Source: an uncultured Alphaproteobacteria bacterium
GTDB taxonomy: Bacteria > Pseudomonadota > Alphaproteobacteria > UBA9655
DNA: 58,452 bases
Direction of reading: 5' to 3'
Assembly (NCBI GenBank): GCA_937967795.1
Contig: CALBSK010000062.1
Location: forward strand, 1 to 58,452
This document shows positions 34,106 through 42,948 of this stretch, in pieces; the first letter of the stretch is position 1; each line of letters opens with the position of its first letter. The notes under the pieces were generated by a model, which saw nothing but the letters and a program-made list of their open reading frames with translations, had not been told where the DNA came from and ran no database searches. Made by a program: the position numbers and the translations under genes.

Positions 34106-34975
34106 TTATCGTCGGTTTTCGGGCATCAATTTCTGGATATCTGCGAGAGAAAGCTCCGTTACGCCTGCGATTGTCTCCGCATCTATCCCTTTTTCAAGCA
34201 TACTTCTAGCTACTTTCTCAATTCCTTTCTCAATTCCTTTTTCCATTCCCTCATCAAACTTTTGACTCATAGAAGCCTGATACGCTCCCTCATATTTCTC
34301 TGCTTGATCGTATGTTAGGAGTTCTTCTTCATTCCAATGAAATCGATCAAGTTCTTCATAAGCTCTTTCAATGATAATATCGTGCCCAATTAGCTTTTGT
34401 AAGTCTTTTTCCAAAGTTTCTTCTGCATTCTTTAAAAAATAAACCCATTTCTCAGTGATATTCGAAAGTTCCTCAATTTTTTTATGGAATTTAGGCAGCT
34501 CTAAGAATGTAAACGAAAAATCTTTTAAATCATTCTCGTAGCTATCCTTATCTAAAATGACATAATCTGATTTCCATTGCTTCTTTTTCGGAAACATCAC
34601 AAACTCAGCTATGGCTAAGAAAATGATTTCTTTAAGATCATGATATTCTCCCCCTGCCCGTACCTGAGAAATATAAGCCTTGGAGGCATAGTATTGGGCA
34701 CGCTTTTCAAATCCTTTTTCTTTGGCCACTTGCATCTCTACAATATATTGGTGACCTTTTTCATCTTTGCATAAGATATCAACAATACTTGTTTTTTTAG
34801 CTGCGGTCTCAGGATCTTGAATCGTCTTGAGAAAGATGACTTCCTCAATAGGTGCTCTTTCCTTGAACGTAATCATATCATTCAAAAAATGAATCAAAAT
34901 ATCTTTGTTTTTTTCTGTGCCAAAGATCTTTTTAAAAGCAAAGTCATTTTTAGGATCTAGAAACTTTGAGAGCAT
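34106..34975 (-). CDS. Rpn-family recombination-promoting nuclease / PD-(D/E)XK transposase-like
   Basis: 289 residues from the ATG at 34975 (KFLDPKNDFAFKKIFGTEKN); a longer frame starts at 35005. The nuclease core is visible as VDILCKDEKGHQYIVEMQ (D...ExQ), following the N-terminal KNDFAFKKIFG hallmark. The C-terminus has the low-complexity EGMEKGIEKGIEKVARSMLEKG repeat seen in the family. Rpn-type proteins raise RecA-independent recombination in E. coli and occur in many copies in endosymbiont genomes. No terminal repeats were found around it. Confidence 0.88.
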   Translation of the reverse strand: MLSKFLDPKNDFAFKKIFGTEKNKDILIHFLNDMITFKERAPIEEVIFLKTIQDPETAAKKTSIVDILCKDEKGHQYIVEMQVAKEKGFEKRAQYYASKAYISQVRAGGEYHDLKEIIFLAIAEFVMFPKKKQWKSDYVILDKDSYENDLKDFSFTFLELPKFHKKIEELSNITEKWVYFLKNAEETLEKDLQKLIGHDIIIERAYEELDRFHWNEEELLTYDQAEKYEGAYQASMSQKFDEGMEKGIEKGIEKVARSMLEKGIDAETIAGVTELSLADIQKLMPENRR

Positions 34976-35155
34976 TGTTTGTTTTTTCCTTCTCGTACTT
35001 ATCAAAAAATCCTATATTTCTTATACTACGCAAAGATAACAGACTTCTCTTATGGTGCAAAACTTTTTTCATCTTTTTTGATACTCTCAAGTTAACTTTC
35101 TTATCATATATGGTGTAAGCTATCGCAAGCAATTTAATTTAAGGAAATCTCAGCT

Positions 35156-35560
35156 ATGAATGAAACTCATCCTCCCATTGAACAACTTTCGTTACGCATG
35201 ATTGCTATGCCGAGCGATACTAACCCTTCGGGAGATATCTTTGGAGGTTGGCTTGTTTCTATGATGGATATGGCCGGCGGGACGTTTGCAATCCATATCT
35301 CTCAAGGTCGTGTTGTTCTTGCTGCGATAGACAAAATGTCTTTTCTTCGCCCTGTTTTTGTGGGAGATGAGGTCAGTTGTTATGTTCATATGGTGAAGGT
35401 AGGAACGACGTCAATGCAGGTAAATGTTGAGGCTTGGGTCCGTCGCTTTAGAAATGGAGAGAGCCATAAAGTCACAGAAGGTCTTTTTACTTTTGTTGCT
35501 ATTGACGAAAATCGCAAACCACGCCCTCTCCCTAAAACAGGAGAAGACGCCTCTTATTGA
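35156..35560 (+). CDS. yciA: Acyl-CoA thioesterase, YciA type
   Basis: 134 residues; a hotdog-fold hydrolase. The motif NPSGDIFGGWLVSMMDMAGG contains the catalytic Asp, and KMSFLRPVFVGDEV follows. It hydrolyses acyl-CoA esters in the cytoplasm. AAGGA precedes the ATG. Its last 7 bases overlap the end of the convergent gene at 35554. Confidence 0.9.
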   Translation: MNETHPPIEQLSLRMIAMPSDTNPSGDIFGGWLVSMMDMAGGTFAIHISQGRVVLAAIDKMSFLRPVFVGDEVSCYVHMVKVGTTSMQVNVEAWVRRFRNGESHKVTEGLFTFVAIDENRKPRPLPKTGEDASY

Positions 35561-35910
35561 AACCATCCCTTCACTATAAGCCACCACCGTTCCCACCAAG
35601 GGGCCTCAATAGTAGGAAAAGTAATATTAACTTTTAAATAGCGTGGGTTAAGGTCTCGACGGCCTGCTCCAGGAGACGCGGCTGTTTCATTTCTACTCGA
35701 AGAAATAAGATCTGATTTCGGTTTTTCATCTTGTTGATGAATCCCTTTCTCTTCAGAAGAAGGGGTATCTTTTCCTTTCGTCTCTTCTTGAGGTTCCTCT
35801 AAACGAGGAAGGATAACAGAACTATCGGGCTCTTCTTCAACAACTTCTATAAGGTCAGCCTTTCCTTCACTCATGAAAGCGATAAAAAAAAGAGCGCTCC
35901 AAATCTTCAT
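35554..35910 (-). CDS. Small exported protein downstream of glnA
   Basis: 118 residues from the ATG at 35910, just after the glnA stop, with GGAG two bases before it; longer in-frame starts would overlap glnA. The N-terminus KIWSALFFIAFMSEGKA is a signal peptide. The middle is acidic, Pro/Glu/Lys-rich low complexity, and the end has a Trp-rich PWWERWWLIVKGWF segment. No family recognised. It is probably co-transcribed with glnA. Confidence 0.55.
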   Translation of the reverse strand: MKIWSALFFIAFMSEGKADLIEVVEEEPDSSVILPRLEEPQEETKGKDTPSSEEKGIHQQDEKPKSDLISSSRNETAASPGAGRRDLNPRYLKVNITFPTIEAPWWERWWLIVKGWFQ

Positions 35911-35917
35911 GGCTCCA

Positions 35918-37369
35918 TTACACCCCATAATACATCTTAAATTCAATAGGCTGAGGTGTACGATTAAAGGCCTCCACTTCTACTTGCTTCAGTTTAATAA
36001 ATCCATCAATAAGATCATCACTGAAAACATCTCCACTCTTCAAGAATTCGCGATCTTCCTCAAGAGCTTTTAAAGCTTGACAAAGAGATCGCGCAACCGT
36101 TGGAATTCCGCGAGAAACTTCAGCATCATAAAGATTCCCCTCATGGGCTTCGCCTGGATGAATCTTATTTCGAATCCCATCAAGTCCGGCCATCAACAGA
36201 GCTGAAAAAGCAAGGTAGGGATTGGCCGCTGGATCCGGGAAACGCGTTTCGATTCGTTTCGAATTTAGTGTTGGCGTATGGGGAATACGGATGGAAGCTG
36301 ATCGATTGCGCGCTGAATAAGTTAACATAACCGGCGCTTCATACCCAGGGACAAGTCGTTTATAGCTATTCGTGGTGGGGTTCGTAAACGCATTGAGAGC
36401 ACGGCCGTGCTTTATAATTCCTCCAATATAATAGAGGGCTTCTTGGGAGAGATGAGCGTATGTATTCCCGGGAAAAAGAGGTTTGCCTTTGTGCCAAAGA
36501 GATTGATGTACATGCATACCTGACCCATTATCATTATGAATGGGTTTCGGCATAAAAGTGGCTGTTTTCCCATACATTCGGGCGACGTTTTTGATCACAT
36601 ATTTATAAATCTGGAGATGATCCGCGGTTTTCGTTAATGTATCAAATTTAAATCCAAGTTCATGTTGAGCGGGGGCAACTTCATGATGATGTTTTTCAAC
36701 TTCAACTCCCATCTCTTTTAGAGTTGTCAGCATTTCAGAACGTATATCAAAAAGTTGATCAACGGGGCTAACTGGCACATATCCCCCCTTCACTCCTGGG
36801 CGATGCGCAAGGTTTCCCTGAGGATCTATTCGCCCAGAATTATAGTCTCCCTCCTCTGAATCAATATAATAAAACCCATGTTGCATGGCGACATCATAAC
36901 GAACATCGTCAAAGATGAAGAACTCAGCCTCAGGACCAAAATAAGCTGTATCTGCTAATCCCGAATCTTGGAGGTATGCTTCTGCGCGCCTAGCAACACC
37001 ACGAGGATCCCTGCTATAGGATTTTCCTGAAAGGGGATCAAGAATATCACAGTTTAAAACAAGCGTTGCTTGAGCCGCAAAAGGATCCAAAACAGCGGTC
37101 GAAAGGTCAGCTTTCATTTGCATATCAGAATCATCAATAGATTTCCATCCCGCAAGAGAAGATCCATCAAACATGATTCCTTGGTTTAAAACATCTTTAT
37201 CAACACCATCTACATGCAAAGTCATGTGGTGCCAGGCCCCACAAAGATCAGTGAAACGGAAATCAACAAAAGATACATTTTGCTCTTTAATGTGAGAAAG
37301 AACCGATTCAGTAGTCAATAACTTCATGGAATGACTCGTCATGTTTGAATTAATATTTTTGGTATTCAT
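35918..37369 (-). CDS. glnA: Glutamine synthetase, type I
   Basis: 483 residues. It makes glutamine from glutamate, ammonia and ATP. It has the N-terminal beta-grasp part with MFDGSSLAGW, the active-site segments YFGPEAEFFIFDD and EKHHHEVAPAQHELGFKFD, the ATP site MPKPIHNDNGSGMHVHQSLW, and TNPTTNSYKRLVPGYEAP. NLYDAE near the C-terminus contains the Tyr adenylylated by GlnE in GSI-beta enzymes. The frame opens at 37414, but GAGAG sits just before the ATG at 37369. No glnB is adjacent, unlike many alphaproteobacteria. Confidence 0.94.
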   Translation of the reverse strand: MNTKNINSNMTSHSMKLLTTESVLSHIKEQNVSFVDFRFTDLCGAWHHMTLHVDGVDKDVLNQGIMFDGSSLAGWKSIDDSDMQMKADLSTAVLDPFAAQATLVLNCDILDPLSGKSYSRDPRGVARRAEAYLQDSGLADTAYFGPEAEFFIFDDVRYDVAMQHGFYYIDSEEGDYNSGRIDPQGNLAHRPGVKGGYVPVSPVDQLFDIRSEMLTTLKEMGVEVEKHHHEVAPAQHELGFKFDTLTKTADHLQIYKYVIKNVARMYGKTATFMPKPIHNDNGSGMHVHQSLWHKGKPLFPGNTYAHLSQEALYYIGGIIKHGRALNAFTNPTTNSYKRLVPGYEAPVMLTYSARNRSASIRIPHTPTLNSKRIETRFPDPAANPYLAFSALLMAGLDGIRNKIHPGEAHEGNLYDAEVSRGIPTVARSLCQALKALEEDREFLKSGDVFSDDLIDGFIKLKQVEVEAFNRTPQPIEFKMYYGV

Positions 37370-37604
37370 ATTGCTCTCAACCTTAAACGTGCCAGAAAAT
37401 TTTTTCAATTCCAAATAACCAGCTGCAAAACACGTACTCGAAAAAAACGACGGACACGATTCATTAATAAGGCATCCTATGACGTTGTTATCCGCTTAAC
37501 TCGTACGGCTGGACCAGGAAATAAAAACCCTAAAGTATTCATAAATTTTAAGCATTAACGTTTTTTTTAGGCTTTCTTTTTAAAGTTAAAAGATGAGGTG
37601 GTCT

Positions 37605-39710
37605 ATGACAAACTCTCTTCAACTTAAAATTATGGGCATGCGTTGCGTGACGTGTGCAAATCGAGTAGAAAGAGCTATAGATTCTGTGGAAGGCGTTAAA
37701 AAAGCCACCGTCAATTTTGTCAATGAAAAAGCAGAAATTGAAATTAAGGAACCCTCTTCTTCTCTCGTCAAAGCCATTCTTACGGCAATTAAAAGTGAAG
37801 GGTATCAAGCCAAGATTCTTCATCAAAAATCGAATGATCCTCATGAGGGAAGCCATTCTGTTCCCAATTATACAGATCTCGTGATCGCAATCATTTTTAC
37901 TCTTCCCCTTATCGGTCATATGGCTGGTTTTCATCTTTCACCTTATATACAACTGGCTTGTGGAACCATTGTTCAATTTTGGTCAGGAAGAAGATTTTAT
38001 AAAGCCGCCTGGTATTCTCTTAAACGATTAAGAGGAGACATGGATCTTCTTGTAACCTTAGGCACTTCAGCTGCGTATAGCTATAGCCTTATAGGCGTCT
38101 TTCTTCAGGCCCATGAGCTCTATTTCGAAGCCGCGGCTGTCGTGATCACTCTTGTTCTTTTAGGACGAATTGTCGAAGAACGGGCCAAACACTCGGCTAA
38201 TGCTGCTGTAAAATCTTTAATAAACCTTACTCCTCCGACAGCGTTTGTAGAAAAAGACGGAGCTTATGTAGAAGTTCTAAGCCATGACATCAAAAAAGGA
38301 GACCATGTTATGGTAAGGGCTTGGCAGCACATTCCCACAGATGGGCTTGTTTTTCAAGGGAAAAGCGAAGTTGATGAATCTATGATTACAGGAGAAAGTA
38401 TTCCTGTTTTGAAAGAAGAAGGAGACACCGTTACAGGAGGCACAACAAACACCTCAGGAATCCTTTATCTTCAAGCAACACATATTGGAGAACAATCAAC
38501 CCTTTCTCGAATGATCCATATGGTGGAAAAAGCTCAATCTTCTCGTCCGCCTATTCAGAAACTCGTCGATCAAGTTGCTGCCCTCTTTGTTCCCACGGTT
38601 CTTTTGATCAGTGTTTTGACGCTGGGGGGATGGCTCCTTGCGGGAGCTTCCTTTCAGTATGCCCTCTTGGCAGCCATTTCTGTTCTCGTGGTGGCTTGCC
38701 CTTGTGCTTTGGGTCTTGCTACCCCTACGGCCATTGTTGTTGCTATGGGCGTTGGCGCGCGAAAGGGAATTCTTATTAAAGATCTTGAAAGCCTAGAAGC
38801 TCTTCGTAAAGTTGATTTGATTGTATTTGACAAAACAGGGACTCTCACAAAAGGAGAATTTAGTCTTACTTTTTCTAAATCTCTCTCTGAGGTTTCTTTG
38901 GATCAATTGCTTGTTCTTGCAGCTTCTCTTCAAAAAGGAAGTGAGCACCCCCTCGCAAAAGCTTTTTTAAAAGCCGCAAAAGATCATAAGCTCCTTCCCG
39001 TTGATGATTTTATCTCTCTTCCCGGAAAAGGGGTTCAGGGGAAAATAAATGATACTCTTTATTATTTGGGATCGGAAAATTTTATGACCGACCAGGGGAT
39101 GGAGGTTCCTCCTGCCCGCAAAGGCGAACAAACGATCCTTTATTTGGCAAAGAACAGTCAAGTTCTAGGAATTTTTTATCTTTTAGACGTCCCACGCCGT
39201 CGAGCTTCCGAAACGATTCAAACCTTAAAACACATGGGTTTAAAAACAGTGATGCTGACAGGAGATATGAAAGAACCTGCGCAACTTATCGGAGAAAGGG
39301 TGGGAATCGATGAAATCATGGCCCAACTCCAGCCAAAAGATAAAATCAATTATGTTAAAGCTCAAGAACAAAGCCATCATTGGGTGGCTATGGTCGGAGA
39401 TGGTGTCAATGACGGCCCCGCTTTAGCGGCCGCAACTGTAGGATTTGCTATGGGATCGGGGACAGACGTTGCTATGGATGCAGCCCCCATCACCTTAATG
39501 CGTCCTGCCCTCGAGTTAATTCCTCAAACATTTAAACTTGCCCAAAGAACCTTTCGCATTATCCAAGAGAATCTTTTTTGGGCTTTCATTTTCAATATCG
39601 TCGGTATCGGGTTTGCGGCTTTTGGTCATTTAAGTCCTGAAATTGCAGGAGCTGCCATGGCGGCCAGCAGTGTGATTGTGGTTGCAAATTCATTGCGATT
39701 GAAGAGATGA
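37605..39710 (+). CDS. copA: Copper-translocating P1B-type ATPase
   Basis: 701 residues. One N-terminal heavy-metal domain carries the site GMRCVTCA. Eight predicted helices follow, with the metal-channel motif ACPCALGLATPTA (CPC, typical for Cu+), the actuator motif MITGES, the phosphorylation site DKTGTLTKG, the SEHPLAKA motif, and the hinge GDGVNDGPALAAA. It exports Cu(I) from the cytoplasm, either for detoxification or for loading cuproenzymes. GAGGTGG precedes the ATG at 37605, favoured over the in-frame ATG at 37593. It is divergent from glnA. The 37415-37604 gap shows a short open stretch (37470-37557) without a recognisable match. Confidence 0.93.
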   Translation: MTNSLQLKIMGMRCVTCANRVERAIDSVEGVKKATVNFVNEKAEIEIKEPSSSLVKAILTAIKSEGYQAKILHQKSNDPHEGSHSVPNYTDLVIAIIFTLPLIGHMAGFHLSPYIQLACGTIVQFWSGRRFYKAAWYSLKRLRGDMDLLVTLGTSAAYSYSLIGVFLQAHELYFEAAAVVITLVLLGRIVEERAKHSANAAVKSLINLTPPTAFVEKDGAYVEVLSHDIKKGDHVMVRAWQHIPTDGLVFQGKSEVDESMITGESIPVLKEEGDTVTGGTTNTSGILYLQATHIGEQSTLSRMIHMVEKAQSSRPPIQKLVDQVAALFVPTVLLISVLTLGGWLLAGASFQYALLAAISVLVVACPCALGLATPTAIVVAMGVGARKGILIKDLESLEALRKVDLIVFDKTGTLTKGEFSLTFSKSLSEVSLDQLLVLAASLQKGSEHPLAKAFLKAAKDHKLLPVDDFISLPGKGVQGKINDTLYYLGSENFMTDQGMEVPPARKGEQTILYLAKNSQVLGIFYLLDVPRRRASETIQTLKHMGLKTVMLTGDMKEPAQLIGERVGIDEIMAQLQPKDKINYVKAQEQSHHWVAMVGDGVNDGPALAAATVGFAMGSGTDVAMDAAPITLMRPALELIPQTFKLAQRTFRIIQENLFWAFIFNIVGIGFAAFGHLSPEIAGAAMAASSVIVVANSLRLKR

Positions 39711-39756
39711 AGAAGAGGTATTCACCACTTCCCTATACGATGTCATCCTAGTATAA

Positions 39757-39797
39757 CGTTTCATCCCGTGTGTGTGAAACATTGAAACACTAAACAC
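39757..39797 (+). repeat. GTTTCATC...GAAACATTGAAACAC repeat, copy 1
   Basis: Contains the pairing GTTTCA/TGAAAC and then ATTGAAACAC. A direct copy lies at about 40674-40708. The two copies bracket the repeat-rich stretch that holds the broken GIY-YIG gene. Confidence 0.5.
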
Positions 39798-39807
39798 CAT
39801 TCTTTTT

Positions 39808-39887
39808 CTGGATTACTTCGCCCCACTTTTGGGGGGTTCTCAATGACGCCGGGTTTCGTCAATTGCGAGCGGAGCGAAGCAATCCAG
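39808..39887. repeat. Element with CTGGATTnCTTCGC terminal inverted repeats
   Basis: The left end CTGGATTACTTCGCCCC and the reverse complement of the right end, CTGGATTGCTTCGCTCC, agree at 15 of 17 bases. One arm resembles 14735-14765. There is no gene inside. The adjoining 39888-40045 stretch holds nothing I recognise. Confidence 0.55.
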
Positions 39888-40045
39888 GCTTTTTCTTGAC
39901 TTCGGCACTTATGAGGGACAAGGAGACTTGAAAGCGTAAGAAAGACTGAGTGAGGGTTTAAACAGCGGTTTGTAGTGCCCCTTTTTGTAGTTGACATTTG
40001 CACGACCTACGAATGATAAAATTTTAGATCATTACATTATACAAT

Positions 40046-40073
40046 TGTCATCCCCGCGGAGGCGGGGATCCAG
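40046..40073. repeat. Left inverted arm around the broken GIY-YIG gene (type C)
   Basis: A hairpin with TGTCATCCCCGC outer end and GCGGGGATCCAG inner end. It is the inverted partner of 40378-40405, matching at 27 of 28 positions. Confidence 0.85.
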
Positions 40074-40091
40074 GAAAGTTGTTCATACACA

Positions 40092-40377
40092 ATGACTTAT
40101 TACGTTTATATGCTTTGCTCACAAAGAAATGGAACTTTATACATTGGAGTTACGAACGATTTAATACGCCGGATGGATGAACATAAAAATAAGAGAGTGA
40201 AAGGGTTCACGGAAAAATATGAGATTAATAAACTCGTTTACATGGAATTAATATAATGATGTGAAAGATGCCATTTATCGAGAAAAATGTCTTAAAAAAT
40301 GGAATCGGGTGTGGAAAATAAGATTGATTGAAGAAACAAATTCTGAATGGAAAGATTTGTGCGAAGGTTTGATATGA
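40092..40377 (+). pseudogene. GIY-YIG nuclease gene, frameshifted
   Basis: The first frame reads TYYVYMLCSQRNGTLYIGVT then NDLIRRMDEHKNK and LVYMELI before a stop at 40254. A second frame continues YNDVKDAIYREKCLKKWNRVWKIRLIEE to the TGA at 40375. Together they match the intact 95-residue GIY-YIG protein at 48248-48535 along its length, so a small indel near 40250 killed this copy. The catalytic Arg (IRR) and Glu (YREKC) positions are still there. The stop codon directly abuts the right palindrome arm. The gene thus sits exactly between two inverted arms. Confidence 0.9.
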
Positions 40378-40405
40378 CTGGATCCCCGCCTTCGCGGGGA
40401 TGACA
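40378..40405. repeat. Right inverted arm around the broken GIY-YIG gene (type C)
   Basis: CTGGATCCCCGC...GCGGGGATGACA, the reverse complement of 40046-40073 with one mismatch. It starts at the base after the nuclease stop codon. Confidence 0.85.
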
Positions 40406-40490
40406 GTTAGGAGGATAGATAGGAATGTTCACGAAAATTTTGTGCACGGAGCCTAATGCCCAGCAACATACTTGAAAACTCTTCCACTTT

Positions 40491-40518
40491 GTCATCCCTG
40501 CGAAGGCGGTGATCCATT
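40491..40518. repeat. Solo type C palindrome, degenerate
   Basis: TGTCATCCCTGCGAAGGC followed by GGTGATCCA: the same unit as the arms at 40046 and 40378, standing alone with a few changes. Confidence 0.65.
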
Positions 40519-40611
40519 AAGACCTTGAAAGAAAGCCATTTTTTAATATATTCCATTCAATACGTCTTTGTTCCTTATCAATATACAAACCCCTTCTCTC
40601 CAACCTTCTCC

Positions 40612-40653
40612 TGGATCCCCGTGTTTCTCGCTTTCGCGAGGACGGGGATGACG
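40612..40653. repeat. Solo type C palindrome with a longer centre
   Basis: Begins CTGGATCCCCGT and ends ACGGGGATGACG, with a central CTCGCTTTCGCGAG hairpin. It is related to the arms of the GIY-YIG unit. The remaining sequence of 40406-40733 has no gene. Confidence 0.65.
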
Positions 40654-40673
40654 ATACCGTGTGTGTTTCACCG

Positions 40674-40708
40674 TTTCATCTCCTGTGGGTGAAACATTGA
40701 AACACCAT
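40674..40708 (+). repeat. GTTTCATC...GAAACATTGAAACAC repeat, copy 2
   Basis: Direct copy of the repeat at 39757-39797, with GGGTGAAACATTGAAACACC in common except for small changes. Confidence 0.5.
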
Positions 40709-40733
40709 TTTTAAGTCTCTTTTTATTTGTATT

Positions 40734-41171
40734 CTACTTCACGAGCGTGCAGTTAACATAACATGTTTTTACATCAGATCCTGACGGACACACTGTATTG
40801 CATGTACTAAGCGCGGGTAATTGGATGCGCCCACTAAGCACAATATTTGGATTTTCATAATGACAATTCATCTCTATGGAAGAATAAGATTGTCCCCATG
40901 AATTAAAAGTGACTTCCTTAAATTGGGTGGGTATATTTCCGTTGGTTTGAAGAGGTGGAGATTGAATTATTTTGTTTATATTTGACAAGTTACTCTTTAT
41001 ATTCCCTACATAGGTATACCCACAATTTTTATTTCCAGTCGTTGTAATTGTACCTGATTTAGGGCAATAGATTGTAATCTCAGTTGCTTTAGAATTCTCT
41101 AAGTTCCCATAAAATACAACGGAGAGCAGAAAAGTCCTCCACAAATATTTTTTCAATGAAATCTGAGCCAT
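40734..41171 (-). CDS. Exported protein with six or more cysteines, unknown function
   Basis: 145 residues from the ATG at 41171, which has AGGAG 6 bases upstream; the longer frame to 41318 has no such site. The N-terminus KKYLWRTFLLSVVFYGNLENSKA is a signal peptide. The mature part has Cys in ITIYCPKSG, NKNCGY, EMNCHY, STCNTVCPSG and KTCYVNCTLVK, mostly clustered at the C-terminus, suggesting disulphides. It is rich in Thr/Asn/Ser beta-strand sequence. No family recognised. It is divergent from the nuo operon. Confidence 0.65.
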   Translation of the reverse strand: MAQISLKKYLWRTFLLSVVFYGNLENSKATEITIYCPKSGTITTTGNKNCGYTYVGNIKSNLSNINKIIQSPPLQTNGNIPTQFKEVTFNSWGQSYSSIEMNCHYENPNIVLSGRIQLPALSTCNTVCPSGSDVKTCYVNCTLVK

Positions 41172-41370
41172 AAGTTTCTCCTTTTTATTTATATTGGACG
41201 TATATTCCTCAGATAACCACAAAACTATTAAATGAATGTTAACGTTCGTACCTTTCTTAGAAATCATCATTTTTAATTGTATGGATAACGATGAAGAAAG
41301 AAAATTTAGAGTTTCCAATTGAGCCTATTCGTTGTAAGAATAGAACAAAGAATAAGATAGGCTAAGACGC

Positions 41371-41772
41371 GTGAATTTTTCTTCAAGCCAATTGATGAGC
41401 ACCCCTTTAGGAGGAAGTCTTGCGGATTACTTTAATATTCTTGTGTTTTTAGGGATCGCGTTTGGCTTTTCTATTTTGCTTGTTCTTTTATCTTTTTGGC
41501 GAGGCCCTCGAAAACCGAACGCTCAAAAACTCTCTCCTTACGAGTGCGGTTTTGAACCGTTTAGTGATGCACGCCTCACGTTTGATGTTCGCTTTTATCT
41601 TATAGCGATTTTATTCATTATTTTTGACTTGGAAATTGCCTTTCTTTTTCCGTGGGCGGTGAGCTTAAAAGATATCGGCCTTTTTGGATTTTTGTCGATG
41701 ATGCTTTTCTTGGCTTTTTTGACGGTAGGGTTTATTTATGAATGGCGCAAAGGGGCGTTGGAATGGGAATAA
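41371..41772 (+). CDS. nuoA: NADH-quinone oxidoreductase subunit A
   Basis: 133 residues from a GTG; an ATG at 41395 is an alternative start and no ribosome site decides between them. Three helices and the family segment PYECGFEPFSDARLTFDVRFYLIAILFIIFDLEIAFLFPW identify this small membrane subunit. It begins the 14-gene complex I operon. It overlaps nuoB. Confidence 0.93.
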   Translation: MNFSSSQLMSTPLGGSLADYFNILVFLGIAFGFSILLVLLSFWRGPRKPNAQKLSPYECGFEPFSDARLTFDVRFYLIAILFIIFDLEIAFLFPWAVSLKDIGLFGFLSMMLFLAFLTVGFIYEWRKGALEWE

Positions 41773-42341
41773 AAAAGCCATTTTTGCCTAAAGAAGCTTT
41801 AAGAGCAGGATATGGAATAGAGGCCATTCCAGAAGGCGTTTCGCCTGATGTTCTTCTTGAAACGCTTGGCCAAGAAGTAAGTCAAAGAGGATTTATCGTA
41901 ACGCAGCTGGATAAATTGGCGGCTTGGGCTCAATCTGGTTCTCTTTGGCCCATGACCTTTGGCCTGGCATGCTGTGCGATTGAAATGATGCAGACAGCGG
42001 CTTCTCGCTATGATTTGGATCGATTCGGGGTCGTGTTTCGCCCCAGCCCTCGACAAGCCGACCTGATGATTGTCGCAGGAACACTCACCAATAAAATGGC
42101 GGCCCCCTTGAGAAAAGTCTATGACCAAATGGCCGAGCCTCGGTATGTCATTTCGATGGGATCGTGTGCAAATGGAGGGGGATATTATCATTATTCTTAT
42201 TCTGTAACGCGAGGATGTGACCGAATTGTGCCGGTTGATGTTTACGTGCCAGGATGCCCTCCTACAGCTGAAGCTTTGCTTTATGGTATCTTACAATTGC
42301 AACGAAAAATTCAGCGCGAAAAACATTTTTCACGGTGTTAA
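41763..42341 (+). CDS. nuoB: NADH-quinone oxidoreductase subunit B
   Basis: 192 residues from the ATG at 41763, overlapping the nuoA stop; the frame also opens at 41742. It carries the N2 [4Fe-4S] cluster: LACCAIEMM, then MGSCANGGGYYHYSYSVTRGCDRIVPVDVYVPGCPP with the other two Cys. This is the last cluster before quinone in the peripheral arm. Confidence 0.96.
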   Translation: MGIKKPFLPKEALRAGYGIEAIPEGVSPDVLLETLGQEVSQRGFIVTQLDKLAAWAQSGSLWPMTFGLACCAIEMMQTAASRYDLDRFGVVFRPSPRQADLMIVAGTLTNKMAAPLRKVYDQMAEPRYVISMGSCANGGGYYHYSYSVTRGCDRIVPVDVYVPGCPPTAEALLYGILQLQRKIQREKHFSRC

Positions 42342-42345
42342 AAAC

Positions 42346-42948
42346 ATGATTGCTCCTCGAGACCTTCAAGATTTAGGAAAACTAATCGCAGAAGAAATTG
42401 GGCCTGATATTCTTTCCTGGTCGGTTGTGGACCATGAATTAATGATGACGGTGGAGAGGTCCTCTATCATTCGCGTTTTGACCTATTTAAGGGATTCCAC
42501 TCCCCTCCAGTTTGCGCAGCTTATGGATGTTTGCGGCGTTGATTATTTGGGTCGCGAGCCTCGGTTTGATGTGGTTTATAACCTTTTAAGTTTGGTTTAT
42601 AATCGGCGTATTCGTATTAAACTGAAGGTGGAAGAAGGCATGCCCGTTCCGTCTGTAACCTCTATTTATAGCAGCGCCAATTGGTGGGAGAGAGAGGTTT
42701 TTGACCTTTATGGCATTCCTTTTGAAGATCACCCTGACTTAAGGCGAATTCTAACAGATTATGGTTTTGAAGGGCATCCTCTTCGAAAAGATTTTCCTCT
42801 AACAGGCTATGTTGAGGTGCGTTATGATGAAGAACAAAAACGTGTTGTCTATGAACCTGTGGAATTGCCACAAGCCTTCCGCAATTTTGATTTTGAAAGC
42901 CCCTGGGAAGGAATGGAGGTTGCCGTGCAATCACTGGAGAAAAAGTGA
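42346..42948 (+). CDS. nuoC: NADH-quinone oxidoreductase subunit C
   Basis: 200 residues. I place the start at the ATG at 42346, four bases after the nuoB stop; the frame is open further upstream inside nuoB. The family motif is present: SSANWWEREVFDLYGIPFEDHPDLRRILTDYGFEGHPLRKDFPL. It is a peripheral-arm subunit without cofactor. It is separate from nuoD, unlike the fused E. coli NuoCD. Confidence 0.94.
   Translation: MIAPRDLQDLGKLIAEEIGPDILSWSVVDHELMMTVERSSIIRVLTYLRDSTPLQFAQLMDVCGVDYLGREPRFDVVYNLLSLVYNRRIRIKLKVEEGMPVPSVTSIYSSANWWEREVFDLYGIPFEDHPDLRRILTDYGFEGHPLRKDFPLTGYVEVRYDEEQKRVVYEPVELPQAFRNFDFESPWEGMEVAVQSLEKK

Noticed and set aside
34106..34975. Rpn-family gene as a complete insertion sequence
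   Set aside because: I found no terminal inverted repeats or target duplications around it.
37470..37557. Short coding-like stretch between glnA and copA
   Set aside because: It reads as a plausible peptide for about 28 residues, but I could not match it to any family and it has no start signal.
39761..40003. 80-residue minus-strand open frame after copA
   Set aside because: It covers repeat sequence, has no signal for translation and no recognisable protein features.
39757..40708. Possible CRISPR array among the repeats near 40 kb
   Set aside because: The repeats differ in type, are inverted relative to each other and have no regular spacers; no cas gene is present.
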